Positions 25,983 through 35,641 are shown, numbered from the stretch's first letter. The stretch is DNA of 64,000 nucleotides from Streptomyces sp. MMBL 11-1 (GCF_028622875.1 NZ_CP117709.1:1798001-1862000), one strand, 5' to 3'. The notes: generated by a model from the letters alone, not told the origin. A program made the numbers and translations.

Positions 25983-28667
25983 ATGACCGACCCCGTAGGA
26001 AAGCTTCCGAGCGAGCTCGACCAGCTCCCGGACCGTGACCCCGAGGAGACCGCCGAATGGGCGGCCTCCCTGGATGCCGTCACCCAGGCCGCCGGTCCGC
26101 ACCGTGCCGCGTACCTGATGCGCCGCTCGCTGCAGCACGCCGAGGGCGCCGGTCTCGCGCTGCCCAAGCTGCTGGAGACCGATTACGTCAACTCCATCCC
26201 CACCTCCGCCGAGCCCGCGTTCGACGGTGACCTGGAGATGGAGTCGAGGATCACCGCGTGGAACCGCTGGAACGCGGCCGCGATGGTCACCCGGGGAGCC
26301 CGGTACGGGGTCGGCGGCCACATCGCCACCTTCGCCTCGGCGGCCTGGCTCTACGAGACCGGCTTCAACCACTTCTTCCGCGGCAAGGAGGGGGACGGCT
26401 CGGGCGACCAGCTCTACATCCAGGGCCACGCCTCCCCCGGCATCTACGCCCGCGCCTTCCTCGACGGCCGGCTCACCGAGCAGCACCTCGACAACTTCCG
26501 CCAGGAGTCCGGTGGCGAGGGCCTGCCCTCCTACCCGCACCCGCGGCGGCTGCCCTGGCTGTGGGAGTTCCCCACCGTGTCGATGGGCCTCGGCCCGCTC
26601 TCGGCGATCTACCAGGCGCGCTTCAACCGCTATCTGGCCAACCGCAACATCAAGGACACGGCCAACTCGCACGTCTGGGCCTTCCTGGGCGACGGCGAGA
26701 TGGACGAGCCCGAGTCGACCGCGGCCCTCGCGCTGGCCTCCCGTGAGCAGCTCGACAACCTGACCTTCGTCATCAACTGCAACCTGCAGCGTCTCGACGG
26801 CCCGGTCCGCGCCAACTTCCGCGTGGTCCAGGAGCTGGAGGCGCAGTTCCGCGGGGCCGGCTGGAACGTCGTCAAGACGCTCTGGGGCAACGCCTGGGAC
26901 GAGCTGTTCCAGCTGGACACCACGGGCGCGCTGCTGCGCCGCCTGCGCGAGGTCCCGGACGCGCAGTTCCAGACGTACGCCACCCGCGACGTCGCCTACA
27001 TCCGCGAGCACTTCTTCGGTGCCGAGCCCGCGCTCGCCGAGCTGGCGAAGCTGCTGACCGACGCGAAGATCGCCGAGTGTTTCTACACCTCGCGCGGCGG
27101 CCACGAGGCCCGCAAGGTGTACGCGGCGTACAAGGCGGCCGTCGAGCACAAGGGCGCGCCGACCGTGATCCTGGCCCAGACGGTCAAGGGCTACACGCTC
27201 GGCAAGGGCTTCGAGTCCAAGAACGCCAACCACCAGATGAAGAAGCTGTCGATCGACGAGTTCAAGGGCATGCGCGAGCTGCTCGGCCTCCCGATCCCCG
27301 ACAGCGCCTTCGAGGACGGTCTCGTCCCCTACGGCCACCCCGGCGCCGACTCCCCCGAGGTCCGCTACCTCCAGGAACGCCGTGCCGCACTCGGCGGCCC
27401 GGCCCCGGCCCGCCGGATGCACGCCGCAGCTCCGCTGCCGCAGCCCGAGGAGCGCGCGTTCAAGGCCCTGTACAAGGGGTCCGGCAAGCAGGAGATGGCC
27501 ACCACCATGGCGTTCGTCCGCCTGGTGAAGGACCTGATGCGGGACAAGGAGACCGGCAAGCGCTGGGTGCCGATCGTCCCGGACGAGGCCCGTACCTTCG
27601 GTATGGAGTCCCTCTTCCCGTCGGCCGGCATCTACTCGCCGCTGGGCCAGACGTACGACCCGGTCGACCGCGACCAGCTCATGTACTACAAGGAGGCCAA
27701 GGACGGCCAGATCCTCAACGAGGGGATCACCGAGGCCGGGTCCATGGCCGACTTCATCGCCGCCGCCACGTCGTACGCGACGCACGGCGAGACGATGATC
27801 CCGTTCTACATCTTCTACTCGATGTTCGGCTGGCAGCGGACCGGCGACCAGATGTGGCAGCTCGCCGACCAGCTCGGCAAGGGCTTCATCGTCGGCGCGA
27901 CGGCGGGCCGTACGACCCTGACGGGTGAGGGCCTCCAGCACGCGGACGGCCACTCGCACCTGATCGCGGCCACCAACCCGGCCTCGCTCAACTACGACCC
28001 GGCGTTCGCGTACGAGGTAGCGGTGATCGTCAAGGACGGTCTGCGGCGGATGTACGGCGAGGCGGCCCCCGGCGAGGACTCGGACGTCTTCTACTACCTG
28101 ACGGTCTACAACGAGCCGAAGCCCCAGCCCGCGATGCCCGAGGGTGTCGAGGAGGGCATCGTCAAGGGCCTGTACCGCTTCAAGGAGGGCACGCCCGCGA
28201 AGGCGGACGCGCCGCGCCTGCAGCTGCTGGGCTCCGGTACGGCGATCCACTGGGCCCTGGAGGCCCAGGAGCTGCTGGCCGCCGACTGGGGTGTCACGGC
28301 CGACGTCTGGTCCGCCACCTCGTGGGGCGAGCTGCGCCGCGACGCGCTGGAGGCCGACGAGGCGCTGCTCCGCGGTGAGCAGCGGGTCCCGTACGTGACG
28401 CAGGCGCTCTCCGGTGCGCCGGGTCCGGTGCTCGCGGTCAGCGACTGGATGCGTCAGGTCCCGGACCAGATCAGCCAGTGGGTGGAGCAGGACTGGTCCT
28501 CGCTCGGCACGGACGGCTTCGGCCTCTCCGACACCCGCGACGCGGCCCGCCGCCACTTCGGCGTCGACGCCCAGTCGATCGTGGTGGCCTCGCTGGCCCA
28601 GCTCGCCCGGCGCGGCGAGGTCCCGGCCTCCGCGGTCAAGGAGGCCCGGGAGCGCTACGGGCTCTGA
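25983..28667 (+). CDS. aceE: Pyruvate dehydrogenase E1, homodimeric type (AceE)
   Basis: 894 residues. Thiamine-diphosphate enzyme that decarboxylates pyruvate and reductively acetylates the lipoyl group of E2. Family stretches include GGHIATFASAAWLYETGFNHFF, the thiamine-binding GDGEMDEPES with downstream NCNLQRLDGPVR, LAQTVKGYTLGKGFESKNANHQ, and in the second half VPIVPDEARTFGMESLFP and YYKEAKDGQILNEGITEAGS. The large single-chain form works with an E2 such as the nearby SucB and with Lpd. ATG at 25983 is the first in the conserved frame. Likely repressed by the upstream GntR protein through the palindrome at 25869-25885. Confidence 0.95.
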   Translation: MTDPVGKLPSELDQLPDRDPEETAEWAASLDAVTQAAGPHRAAYLMRRSLQHAEGAGLALPKLLETDYVNSIPTSAEPAFDGDLEMESRITAWNRWNAAAMVTRGARYGVGGHIATFASAAWLYETGFNHFFRGKEGDGSGDQLYIQGHASPGIYARAFLDGRLTEQHLDNFRQESGGEGLPSYPHPRRLPWLWEFPTVSMGLGPLSAIYQARFNRYLANRNIKDTANSHVWAFLGDGEMDEPESTAALALASREQLDNLTFVINCNLQRLDGPVRANFRVVQELEAQFRGAGWNVVKTLWGNAWDELFQLDTTGALLRRLREVPDAQFQTYATRDVAYIREHFFGAEPALAELAKLLTDAKIAECFYTSRGGHEARKVYAAYKAAVEHKGAPTVILAQTVKGYTLGKGFESKNANHQMKKLSIDEFKGMRELLGLPIPDSAFEDGLVPYGHPGADSPEVRYLQERRAALGGPAPARRMHAAAPLPQPEERAFKALYKGSGKQEMATTMAFVRLVKDLMRDKETGKRWVPIVPDEARTFGMESLFPSAGIYSPLGQTYDPVDRDQLMYYKEAKDGQILNEGITEAGSMADFIAAATSYATHGETMIPFYIFYSMFGWQRTGDQMWQLADQLGKGFIVGATAGRTTLTGEGLQHADGHSHLIAATNPASLNYDPAFAYEVAVIVKDGLRRMYGEAAPGEDSDVFYYLTVYNEPKPQPAMPEGVEEGIVKGLYRFKEGTPAKADAPRLQLLGSGTAIHWALEAQELLAADWGVTADVWSATSWGELRRDALEADEALLRGEQRVPYVTQALSGAPGPVLAVSDWMRQVPDQISQWVEQDWSSLGTDGFGLSDTRDAARRHFGVDAQSIVVASLAQLARRGEVPASAVKEARERYGL

Positions 28668-28839
28668 GCCACTCCCGTACAGATCGCTCCCGTACGGACC
28701 CCTCCTGTACGAAGCCGAAGCCCCCGGTCCCCGGAGCGTGCGCGTCCGACGACGCGCCCGCGCCGGCGGCCGGGGGTTCCGCGTCGGTGGCCGGGGCTTC
28801 CCGCGTGGCCCACCGTGCCGGTGCCGCCACAATGGGCCC

Positions 28840-29823
28840 ATGCGTGCTGCCCGGCTGATCAAGATGGTGCTGCTCCTGCAGGCCCGCCCCGCGATGACCG
28901 CCGCCGAGCTGGCGGCCGAGCTGGAGGTGTCGGAGCGTACGGTCACCCGGGACGCGCAGGCGCTCTCCGACGCGGGCGTCCCGGTGTACGCGGAGCGCGG
29001 CCGGGCCGGCGGTTACCGGCTCGTCGGCGGCTACCGCACCCGGCTGACCGGCCTCGCCCGGGACGAGGCGGAGGCGCTGTTCCTCTCCGGGCTGCCCGCC
29101 GCGCTGCGCGAGATGGGGCTGGAGGACGCGGCGTCCGCCGCCCGCCTCAAGGTGTCGGCGGCGCTGCTGCCCTCCCTGCGCGACGCCTCCTCCTCCGCCG
29201 CCCGCCGCTTCCACCTGGACGCGCCCTCCTGGTACCACGAGCCGGAGACCCCCGAGCTGCTGCCCGCGATCGCCGACGCGGTCTGGGACGACCGTCTGCT
29301 GCGCGTCCGTTACCGCAGGGGCGGGGGCCGCGAGCAGGAGGGGACGGAGGTGGCGCGGGAGCTGGCTCCGTACGGACTCGTCCTGAAGGCCGGGGTCTGG
29401 TATCTCTGCGCCAGGGCGGGCGAGGACTTCCGGGTCTACCGGATCGACCGCTTCACCGCCGTGGAGCCGGCCGAGGGACGCTTCGACCGGGACGAGGGCT
29501 TCGACCTGCCCGGGTTCTGGGAGGAGCGGGCCGCCGGGTTCGCCCGGTCCCTGCTGCGTACCGAGGTGACCGTACGGGTGTCCGGGCGCGGGGCGCGGCT
29601 GCTGGCGTACGCCGGTGACCGGGCGGCGGCCGCCGCCGCGCTCGCGAAGGCCTCCGAGCCGGGTCCGGACGGCCTGCGCACCCTCACGCTGCCGGTGGAA
29701 TCACTGGACGTCGCCTACGGCCAGCTGCTGGCGCTGGGGCCCGAGTTGGAGGTCCTGGCGCCCGAGTCGCTGCGGGTCCGGTTCGCGGAAGCCGCCGAAC
29801 GTCTGCGCGAGATGTATCGCTGA
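28840..29823 (+). CDS. WYL-domain transcriptional regulator (DeoR-like N-terminus)
   Basis: 327 residues. The N-terminal helix-turn-helix (about 1-60, MTAAELAAELEVSERTVTRDAQ) is of the DeoR/HTH_11 type. A WYL domain (about 140-230) contains RYRRGGG, LAPYGLVLKAGVWYLCARAG and FRVYRIDRFTAVE, followed by a WCX-like C-terminal extension. WYL domains sense ligands such as nucleic acids or nucleotides and control DNA repair, defence or metabolism; the target here is unknown. The ATG at 28840 lies six bases after a CACAAT -10 box, so translation is probably leaderless. It does not look like part of the aceE unit. Confidence 0.88.
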   Translation: MRAARLIKMVLLLQARPAMTAAELAAELEVSERTVTRDAQALSDAGVPVYAERGRAGGYRLVGGYRTRLTGLARDEAEALFLSGLPAALREMGLEDAASAARLKVSAALLPSLRDASSSAARRFHLDAPSWYHEPETPELLPAIADAVWDDRLLRVRYRRGGGREQEGTEVARELAPYGLVLKAGVWYLCARAGEDFRVYRIDRFTAVEPAEGRFDRDEGFDLPGFWEERAAGFARSLLRTEVTVRVSGRGARLLAYAGDRAAAAAALAKASEPGPDGLRTLTLPVESLDVAYGQLLALGPELEVLAPESLRVRFAEAAERLREMYR

Positions 29824-29885
29824 AAGGCTTCAATTCGGTGTCTGCGCGTGCGGGAGCCCCCGGCAGGCTGGATGCTGGACCCGTG

Positions 29886-30407
29886 ATGGACGAAACGGAA
29901 TTCTGGGAGATCATCGACAACACCCGCGAGGCCGCCGAGGGCGACCCCGAGGACCACGCCGACCTGCTGGTGGAACGGCTGGTGCAGCTCGATCCCGAAT
30001 CCGTGCTGGACTTCGCCCGGCACTTCGAGGCCCGCTACAACCGCGCCTACCACTGGGACCTGTGGGGCGCGGCGGCCGTGCTGCTGGGCGGGGCGAGCGA
30101 CGACGCGTTCGACTACTTCCGCTGCTGGCTGATCGGCCAGGGCCGGGAGGTCTTCGAGGGGGCGCTGCACGATCCGGACAGCCTGGCGGAACTGCTGGAG
30201 GAGTTCGACGAGGAGATCGACGGGGACGGCGAGGAGCTGGGCTACGCGGCCGACGAGGCGTACGAGCAGCTCACCGGCGTGGTCGCGCCGGACCTGGGGC
30301 TGCCGCCGCAGGCCTCGGAGCCGCTGGGCTCCCCGGTCGACTTCGAGGACGAGGAGGCGCTCGCCGCCCGCTTCCCCGAGCTGTGGGACCGCTTCGGGCC
30401 CCGGTGA
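29886..30407 (+). CDS. DUF4240 protein
   Basis: 173 residues, acidic, no membrane segment, starting MDETEFWEIIDNTREAAEGD. The FWxxI opening and the later HWDLWGAAAVLLGGASDDAFDYFRCWLIGQGREVFE are the hallmark of DUF4240, a family of unknown function often met near DNA-related regulators. The adjoining GTG at 29883 is an equally possible start, with GATGCT six bases upstream fitting leaderless transcription. It is convergent with the GNAT gene, with ten bases between stops. Confidence 0.82.
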   Translation: MDETEFWEIIDNTREAAEGDPEDHADLLVERLVQLDPESVLDFARHFEARYNRAYHWDLWGAAAVLLGGASDDAFDYFRCWLIGQGREVFEGALHDPDSLAELLEEFDEEIDGDGEELGYAADEAYEQLTGVVAPDLGLPPQASEPLGSPVDFEDEEALAARFPELWDRFGPR

Positions 30408-30417
30408 CCCCCGGCGC

Positions 30418-30939
30418 TCAGGCGGGGCCGAGCGAGCGCCCCATGCAGACGTCGTCGACGTAACGCCCGTTCAGGAAGAACTCCCCGGGCAGCACCCCTT
30501 CGACGGCAAAGCCCTCGGAGGCGTACAGGGCGCGGGCGGGGTCGTTGTGCCCGAGGACCCGCAGCGTGATCCGGTTGGCGCCCTGGCGGCGGGCCTCGGC
30601 GAACGCGGCCCGCACCAGGGTCCGCCCCACACCGGCGCCGCGCGCCCAGGTCGCCACGGCGAGCCCCCGTATCTGGCGGACATGGGCGTTGGAGGCGAGC
30701 GGGGTGGGCGGGACGAGGCGCAGGTACCCGGCGATCCGGGCCGCGCCGCCCTCCGTCTCCGCGTCCACCACGAGGAAGTCCTCCGGCGGGTGCCGCTCCC
30801 CGAAGAAGGGGTCGTACGGGGGTGTCGGCCTCGGCAGGACCGCGTGCAGCATCGACCACGTGGAACGGTCGAGCTCGGCGAGCTGGTCCTCGTCGGCGGG
30901 CTCGGCGGTGCGGACGGGGTGGAGTGTGAGTGTGGCCAT
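30418..30939 (-). CDS. GNAT-family N-acetyltransferase
   Basis: 173 residues with the GNAT fold. A long N-terminal substrate half leads to VRQIRGLAVATWARGAGVGRTLV, where the [RQ]xxGx[GA] acetyl-CoA loop is RGAGVG, then LRVLGHNDPARALYASEGF, the usual motif B. Substrate is unknown. ATG at 30939. It is divergent from the SDR gene at 31002, with a 62-base shared promoter region. Confidence 0.88.
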   Translation of the reverse strand: MATLTLHPVRTAEPADEDQLAELDRSTWSMLHAVLPRPTPPYDPFFGERHPPEDFLVVDAETEGGAARIAGYLRLVPPTPLASNAHVRQIRGLAVATWARGAGVGRTLVRAAFAEARRQGANRITLRVLGHNDPARALYASEGFAVEGVLPGEFFLNGRYVDDVCMGRSLGPA

Positions 30940-31001
30940 GGCGTCACTGTGCCACGCGGTGTTCCCGGTGTTCGAGGCGTTTGATGGGGCAGGATGGGCC
31001 C

Positions 31002-31901
31002 ATGCCGAGCTCCCGTATCGCCGTCAGCGGATCATCCGGTCTCATCGGAGCGGCGCTGGTGCGCTCGCTGCGCGCCGACGGGCACGAAGTGGCCCGCCTG
31101 GTGCGCCGCCCCGCCAGAACCGGCGACGAGGTCGAGTGGGACCCCAAGCGGAGTTACGTGGACGCGGCCGGACTCGTCGGCTGCGACGCCGTTGTGCACC
31201 TGGCCGGTGCCGGAGTGGGCGACCACCGCTGGACCGACGCCTACAAGCGGGAGATCCGCGACAGCCGGGTCCTGGGGACCGCCGCCGTCGCCGAGGCCGT
31301 CGCCTCGCTCGACACCCCGCCGCGCGTTCTGCTCGCCGGGTCCGCCATCGGTTTCTACGGCGACACCGGGGACCGCCCGGTGGACGAGAGCGCACCGCCC
31401 GGGGACGGGTTTTTGCCCTCGGTCTGCGAGGAGTGGGAGGCGGCCACCGCCGCCGCCGAGGAAGCGGGCGTCCGCACGGTGCACGCGCGGACCGGGCTGG
31501 TCGTCGGCCGCGAGGGCGGTGCCTGGGGGCGGCTGTTCCCGCTGTTCAAGGCGGGGCTGGGCGGGAAGCTGGGCAGCGGCCGCCAGTTCTGGAGCTTCAT
31601 CGCGCTGCACGACCACGTCGCGGCGATGCGCCACATCCTGGACACCGAGTCGCTGACGGGGCCGGTGAACCTGACCGGGCCGGAGCCCGTCACCAACGCC
31701 GAGGTGACCGCCGCGATGGGCCGGGTGCTGCGCCGCCCGACGCTGTTCCCCGCGCCGGCGCCCGCCTTGCGGCTCGTGCTCGGGGAGTTCGCGGAGGACG
31801 TGCTGGGCAGCCAGCGGGTGATCCCGGCGAAGCTGCTGGACTCCGGCTTCTCGTTCGCCTTCCCCGGCATCGACGGGGCGATCCGCGCCGCGCTGCGCTG
31901 A
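31002..31901 (+). CDS. TIGR01777-family NAD-dependent epimerase/oxidoreductase
   Basis: 299 residues. It starts with the Rossmann motif VSGSSGLIGAALVRSL, carries SAIGFYGDTGDRPVDES, and ends in the DUF1731-type C-terminal region with VNLTGPEPVTNAEVTAAMGR and RVIPAKLLDSGFSF. These extended short-chain dehydrogenases lack a known substrate; some influence cell division in other bacteria. ATG at 31002 lies six bases after CAGGAT, and GGGCCC separates them, the same layout as at 28840. Confidence 0.9.
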   Translation: MPSSRIAVSGSSGLIGAALVRSLRADGHEVARLVRRPARTGDEVEWDPKRSYVDAAGLVGCDAVVHLAGAGVGDHRWTDAYKREIRDSRVLGTAAVAEAVASLDTPPRVLLAGSAIGFYGDTGDRPVDESAPPGDGFLPSVCEEWEAATAAAEEAGVRTVHARTGLVVGREGGAWGRLFPLFKAGLGGKLGSGRQFWSFIALHDHVAAMRHILDTESLTGPVNLTGPEPVTNAEVTAAMGRVLRRPTLFPAPAPALRLVLGEFAEDVLGSQRVIPAKLLDSGFSFAFPGIDGAIRAALR

Positions 31902-32118
31902 GCCGGCCGCCCGGGGCCCACCGGGCGCCTCGCGGTCGACGCGGTGCCCACCGGCCGCGCCGGGGGCCGCGTGTGCGACCCCGTGCCCCGGTGCTCCCCG
32001 TCACGCGCGCCTGACCCAGTATCAGCCATCCTCCTAGGTTCGTTGCGAACTCCGGCATTCCGGGGGCCTGTTGGGGGCAAGAGCCTCCCACCAGTCGCAC
32101 CGACTCGGGGAGGGGTAC

Positions 32119-33522
32119 GTGCGCAGGACGACACACCACCCGGACGTGATCATCATCGGGGCCGGAATCGCCGGCCTGTCAGCGGCCCACCTGCTCATCC
32201 GGGCAGGGCTCGACGTCCGTGTGCTGGAGGCCTCTCCCCGGGTGGGCGGCCGGCTCGCCACCGACGAGGTGGACGGCTTCCGGCTCGACCGGCTCGGCCC
32301 GCTCCTCCACACGTCCTGGCCCGAGCTGACCGGCACCCCGGGGCTCGGCGTCCCGGAGCTGCGGGAGTTCGCGCCGGGCGTCCTGGTCCACAGCGAGGGC
32401 CGCCGCCATCTCACCGGCGACATCCGGAGCGCGAGGGGCACACTCAAGGCGGTACGCACCCGATCGAGCGCCCCCCGAGCCCCTTGGGCGCCCCGCGCTC
32501 CCCGCGCGCTCTGGGCGGGGAGCAGCTCGTACGGGCACGAGCGCGGCGCCCCGGTGCGCGGGGGCGGCCGGGGCGGCGTGGTGACCGGCGCGATCGACCG
32601 GGCCCGGCTGGGCGCGGCGCTGTCCCGGTTGGCGGCCACCCCGCAGGCCCGGCTCCTGGCCCGCCCGGAGCGGACCGTCGTCGGCGCCCTGCCCGGCGTG
32701 GGCCTGCCGGCCCGTACGGTGGACGGCGTCCTGCGCCCCCTGCTCACGGCCCTGCTCAGCGACCCCGCCCTCACCACGTCGAGCCGGTGCGCCGATCTCG
32801 CCCTGCGGGACTACGCGCGCGGCGGCCTCTGCGTACCGGCGGGCGGATCGTCCGTGCTGCCGGAGCTGCTGGCGGCCTCGCTGCCGCCGGGCACGGTCCG
32901 GACCGGGGTGCATGTGACGGCCGCCGACATCACCTCCGTACGCACCAAGGAACACGGTGAACTGGGGTGCCGCTCCCTGTTGCTGGCGACCGGCGCCGGG
33001 GCCGCGGCCGAACTGCTGCCCGGTCTGCGGGTGCCGTCCTTCCATCAGGTGACGGTCCTTCACCACACCGCGCCCGCCCCGCCGCCCACGGGCAGGTCGC
33101 TGGTGCTGGACGGCGGCCGGTCGGGCCCGGTGGCGTACACCGCGGTGATGAGCGAGGTCGACCCCTCACGGGCGCCGGAGGGCCGGACGCTGATCACGTC
33201 GACGGTGCTCGGGACCCCGCCGTCGGACCTGGAGCGCTCGGTACGGGCGCAGCTGGCGGCGCTCTACGGCGTGCCGACGGACGACTGGGAGCTGCTGGCG
33301 GCCCATCACGACCCGGAGGCGGTGCCCGCGATGGAGGCCCCGCACGATCCGCGCCGTCCTGTGCGGGTGCTGGCCGGGCTTTATGTGTGCGGTGACCACC
33401 GCGACACGAGCACGGTCCAGGGCGCGCTGCGGTCGGGGCAGCGGGCGGCCGGGGCCATCCTCACCGACCTGGCCGTCCCGGGCCTGCGCGAGGGGGGCCC
33501 GCGCCTTCCCAGAGCGGCGTGA
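32119..33522 (+). CDS. FAD-dependent amine oxidase/phytoene-desaturase-like oxidoreductase
   Basis: 467 residues. An N-terminal FAD-binding fold (DVIIIGAGIAGLSAAHLLIRAG, then LEASPRVGGRLATDEVDGF) and a C-terminal FAD-binding end (LYVCGDHRDTSTVQGALRSGQRAA) are complete. The arrangement is that of protoporphyrinogen-oxidase and carotenoid-desaturase relatives. A low-complexity insert near residues 113-145 (APWAPRAPRALW and Gly/Arg-rich sequence) is unusual and may be a surface loop. Substrate unknown. GTG at 32119 follows GGGGAGGGG. The 217 bases upstream hold a TAGGTT -10-like box near 32036. Confidence 0.82.
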   Translation: MRRTTHHPDVIIIGAGIAGLSAAHLLIRAGLDVRVLEASPRVGGRLATDEVDGFRLDRLGPLLHTSWPELTGTPGLGVPELREFAPGVLVHSEGRRHLTGDIRSARGTLKAVRTRSSAPRAPWAPRAPRALWAGSSSYGHERGAPVRGGGRGGVVTGAIDRARLGAALSRLAATPQARLLARPERTVVGALPGVGLPARTVDGVLRPLLTALLSDPALTTSSRCADLALRDYARGGLCVPAGGSSVLPELLAASLPPGTVRTGVHVTAADITSVRTKEHGELGCRSLLLATGAGAAAELLPGLRVPSFHQVTVLHHTAPAPPPTGRSLVLDGGRSGPVAYTAVMSEVDPSRAPEGRTLITSTVLGTPPSDLERSVRAQLAALYGVPTDDWELLAAHHDPEAVPAMEAPHDPRRPVRVLAGLYVCGDHRDTSTVQGALRSGQRAAGAILTDLAVPGLREGGPRLPRAA

Positions 33523-33654
33523 CGCCCCGCCCCTGCCCCCACCCCCGCCGTTCGCCGTCCGCCGTCCGAGCGGAGGAGGTTCGGCCGGGGGCTTCGGCGA
33601 GAACGTCGGCCGGGGCTTCGGCTGGAGGCTTCGACGGGAACGTCGGCCGGGGCT

Positions 33655-35283
33655 TCAGCCGAGGGCGGCGACCCGGTCGCGGTAGCCGCGTACGGCGACC
33701 GCGTCCCGGTAGGGCTCCAGGCCGCGCTCGAACGCGCGCACGTACTCCGTGGCGCGCACCGAGCGCATCTCGGCCGCCTGCTGGGCCGCCTCCGCGCCCA
33801 GCAGACAGGCCTGGTCCAGCTCGCCCAGGCCCAGCCGGGCCGAGGCGAGGACCACCCGGCAGAGGAGCCTGCTGCGGGCGTACGCCGGTGAGCGCAGCTG
33901 GAGCGACCGCTCGGCGTGCTGGGCGGCGGCCCGGTACTGCTGGAGGTCGCGGTGGCAGTGGCCCAGCTCGTCGGCGAGCTGCGCCTCGTCGAAGGTGCGG
34001 GCCCAGTGCGGCACCTCGTCGCCGGGGCGCGCGGTCTCCAGGGCGTGTTCGGCCCGGGTCAGGGCGGCGGTGCAGGAGCGGGCCTCCCCGAGCACGCCGT
34101 GGCCGCGCGCCTCGACCGCGTGCAGCAGCGCCTGGACGAGGGGCGGGGCGGCGGAGCCGACGCCCTGCTGGGCCACGCGGGCGAGCTGGACGGCCTCCCT
34201 GCCGTGCTTGAGGTAGACAGCCTGGCGGCTCATCGTGATCAGCACGTAGGCGCCGTACCCGCGGTCCCCGGCGGCCTGGGCGAGCCGCAGCGCCTGGACG
34301 TAGTACCGCTGGGCGAGGCCGTGGGCGGCGATGTCGTACGAGGTCCAGCCGGCCAGCCGGGTCAGGTCGGCGACCGCGGCGAACAGCCGCCTTCCGGTGG
34401 CCTCGCCGTAGGTGCCCCGGAGCATCGGTTCGGCCTCGTGCTCCAGATACCGCACGAGGGCCTGCCGGGCGTGGCCGCCGCCGTAGGCGTGGTCGAGGGT
34501 GCGGAACAGCTCGCCGACCGAGCGCAGCGCGGCGATGTCCCCGCCGCCGACCCGCTGCCCGGGACCGCGGTCCGTCCGGCGCTGGCGTGGGACCACGGGC
34601 AGCGCCCCGGTCCCGGGCGGCGCCCCGGCGGCCGGGCCCGGGGCGGACGGGCGCGCGGGGGCGGGGCCCGGCACGGCCGGGTGCGGGGCGGCAGGGTGCG
34701 ACGGCGCGGGCCGCAGCGGCCCGGCGGCAGGGCGCGGCAGACCCCGGGCCTCGGTGCGCGGCACCCCGTCCGGGCGGCCGGGCGAGGGTGCCCCCGCCTC
34801 CGCCCCGGCCCGGCGGGCGGCGCCGCCGTCCCGGGCCACCCATTCGTCGGCCCGGCCGATCAGCCAGTCGCGGCTGGGGACGACGAGGCCGGCCGGGGTG
34901 AAGGCGATCTTGCGCAGCTCGACGTGGGTGCCGGAGTCCTTGCGCCAGAGGCCGCTGACGATGTCGACCGCCTCGGCGGGGCTGGCCGCGAACTCCAGGC
35001 CCGCGTAGACGGGTGCGCAGGCGTCGAGCCCGAGGTCCTGCGCGGAGAGCCGCCGCCCGAGCCGCCGGGTGAACACCTCGGCGATCAGCGCGGGCGTGGT
35101 GCCGCGCGGCTGCTGCCCCCGCAGCCAGCGGGTGACCGAGGTCTTGTCGTACCGCAGGTCGAGGCCGTGTTCGAGGCCGAGCTGGTCGACCCGGCGGGCC
35201 AGACCGGCGTGCGAGAACCCGGCTTCCGCGATGAGTGAGGCGAGTCGGCGGTTGGGCGTGCGCTGCGGGGGTCGTTCCGACAT
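33655..35283 (-). CDS. Large regulator with N-terminal helix-turn-helix-like region and TPR-like C-terminus
   Basis: 542 residues. The first 75 residues (RLASLIAEAGFSHAGLARRVD, SVTRWLRGQQPRG) resemble an XRE-type DNA-binding fold. A proline/alanine-rich disordered linker spans about 160-250. The C-terminal part (260-535) is helical with TPR-like units such as HYxxALRLAQAAGDRG and AEHALETARPGDE. This architecture is shared with Streptomyces regulators of development and antibiotic production of the NsdA type; I cannot say which subgroup. ATG at 35283. It is divergent from lipB across a 358-base gap. Confidence 0.8.
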   Translation of the reverse strand: MSERPPQRTPNRRLASLIAEAGFSHAGLARRVDQLGLEHGLDLRYDKTSVTRWLRGQQPRGTTPALIAEVFTRRLGRRLSAQDLGLDACAPVYAGLEFAASPAEAVDIVSGLWRKDSGTHVELRKIAFTPAGLVVPSRDWLIGRADEWVARDGGAARRAGAEAGAPSPGRPDGVPRTEARGLPRPAAGPLRPAPSHPAAPHPAVPGPAPARPSAPGPAAGAPPGTGALPVVPRQRRTDRGPGQRVGGGDIAALRSVGELFRTLDHAYGGGHARQALVRYLEHEAEPMLRGTYGEATGRRLFAAVADLTRLAGWTSYDIAAHGLAQRYYVQALRLAQAAGDRGYGAYVLITMSRQAVYLKHGREAVQLARVAQQGVGSAAPPLVQALLHAVEARGHGVLGEARSCTAALTRAEHALETARPGDEVPHWARTFDEAQLADELGHCHRDLQQYRAAAQHAERSLQLRSPAYARSRLLCRVVLASARLGLGELDQACLLGAEAAQQAAEMRSVRATEYVRAFERGLEPYRDAVAVRGYRDRVAALG

Positions 35284-35641
35284 CAGCTGTACGGTCTCCT
35301 GCCTTCGGGGCCGGACGGGCAGCCCTCATGGGAACGGCGCGAATTTAGCGGCCACCGGGGCGGTCACAGCCACCCTTTGCTCCACGTTCATCCGATCGTG
35401 TGAGGATTAAGGACGGAGCTGACGCAAACGTCCGGCCCGCGGACGGCCCGGCCCGGACCGGACCGGACCGGGCTGGGCTGGGCTGGGCTGGGCTGGGGAA
35501 CCTGCCGCCGGACCTGCGCCCGAACCTGCCGGGGGCCTGTCCGGGCGACGGTCGTACAGTGGATGCGGGCGCGATCAGTGCAGGGTGCCGTCGCCCCGGG
35601 GACACCCTCCGGGCGCGCGGGACCCACGTAGGGAGGCATCG
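35284..35641. other. Divergent intergenic region with two pentanucleotide repeat tracts
   Basis: The 358 bases between the TPR regulator and lipB hold an AT-richer stretch at 35340-35430. Two adjoining short repeats follow: CCGGA three times from 35453 and GGGCT five times at 35470-35494. A TACAGT box at 35555-35560 is a possible lipB -10. No credible ORF is present. Confidence 0.6.
35453..35494. repeat. Pentanucleotide microsatellites (CCGGA)3 and (GGGCT)5
   Basis: Two perfect 5-bp repeat tracts lie end to end upstream of lipB. Such tracts change length by slippage, and here they separate the regulator promoter from the lipB promoter. Confidence 0.8.

Noticed and set aside
30545..32014. Plus-strand ORF spanning the GNAT and SDR genes
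   Set aside because: It runs antisense to one real gene and out of frame with the other, with Arg/Gly-rich translation.
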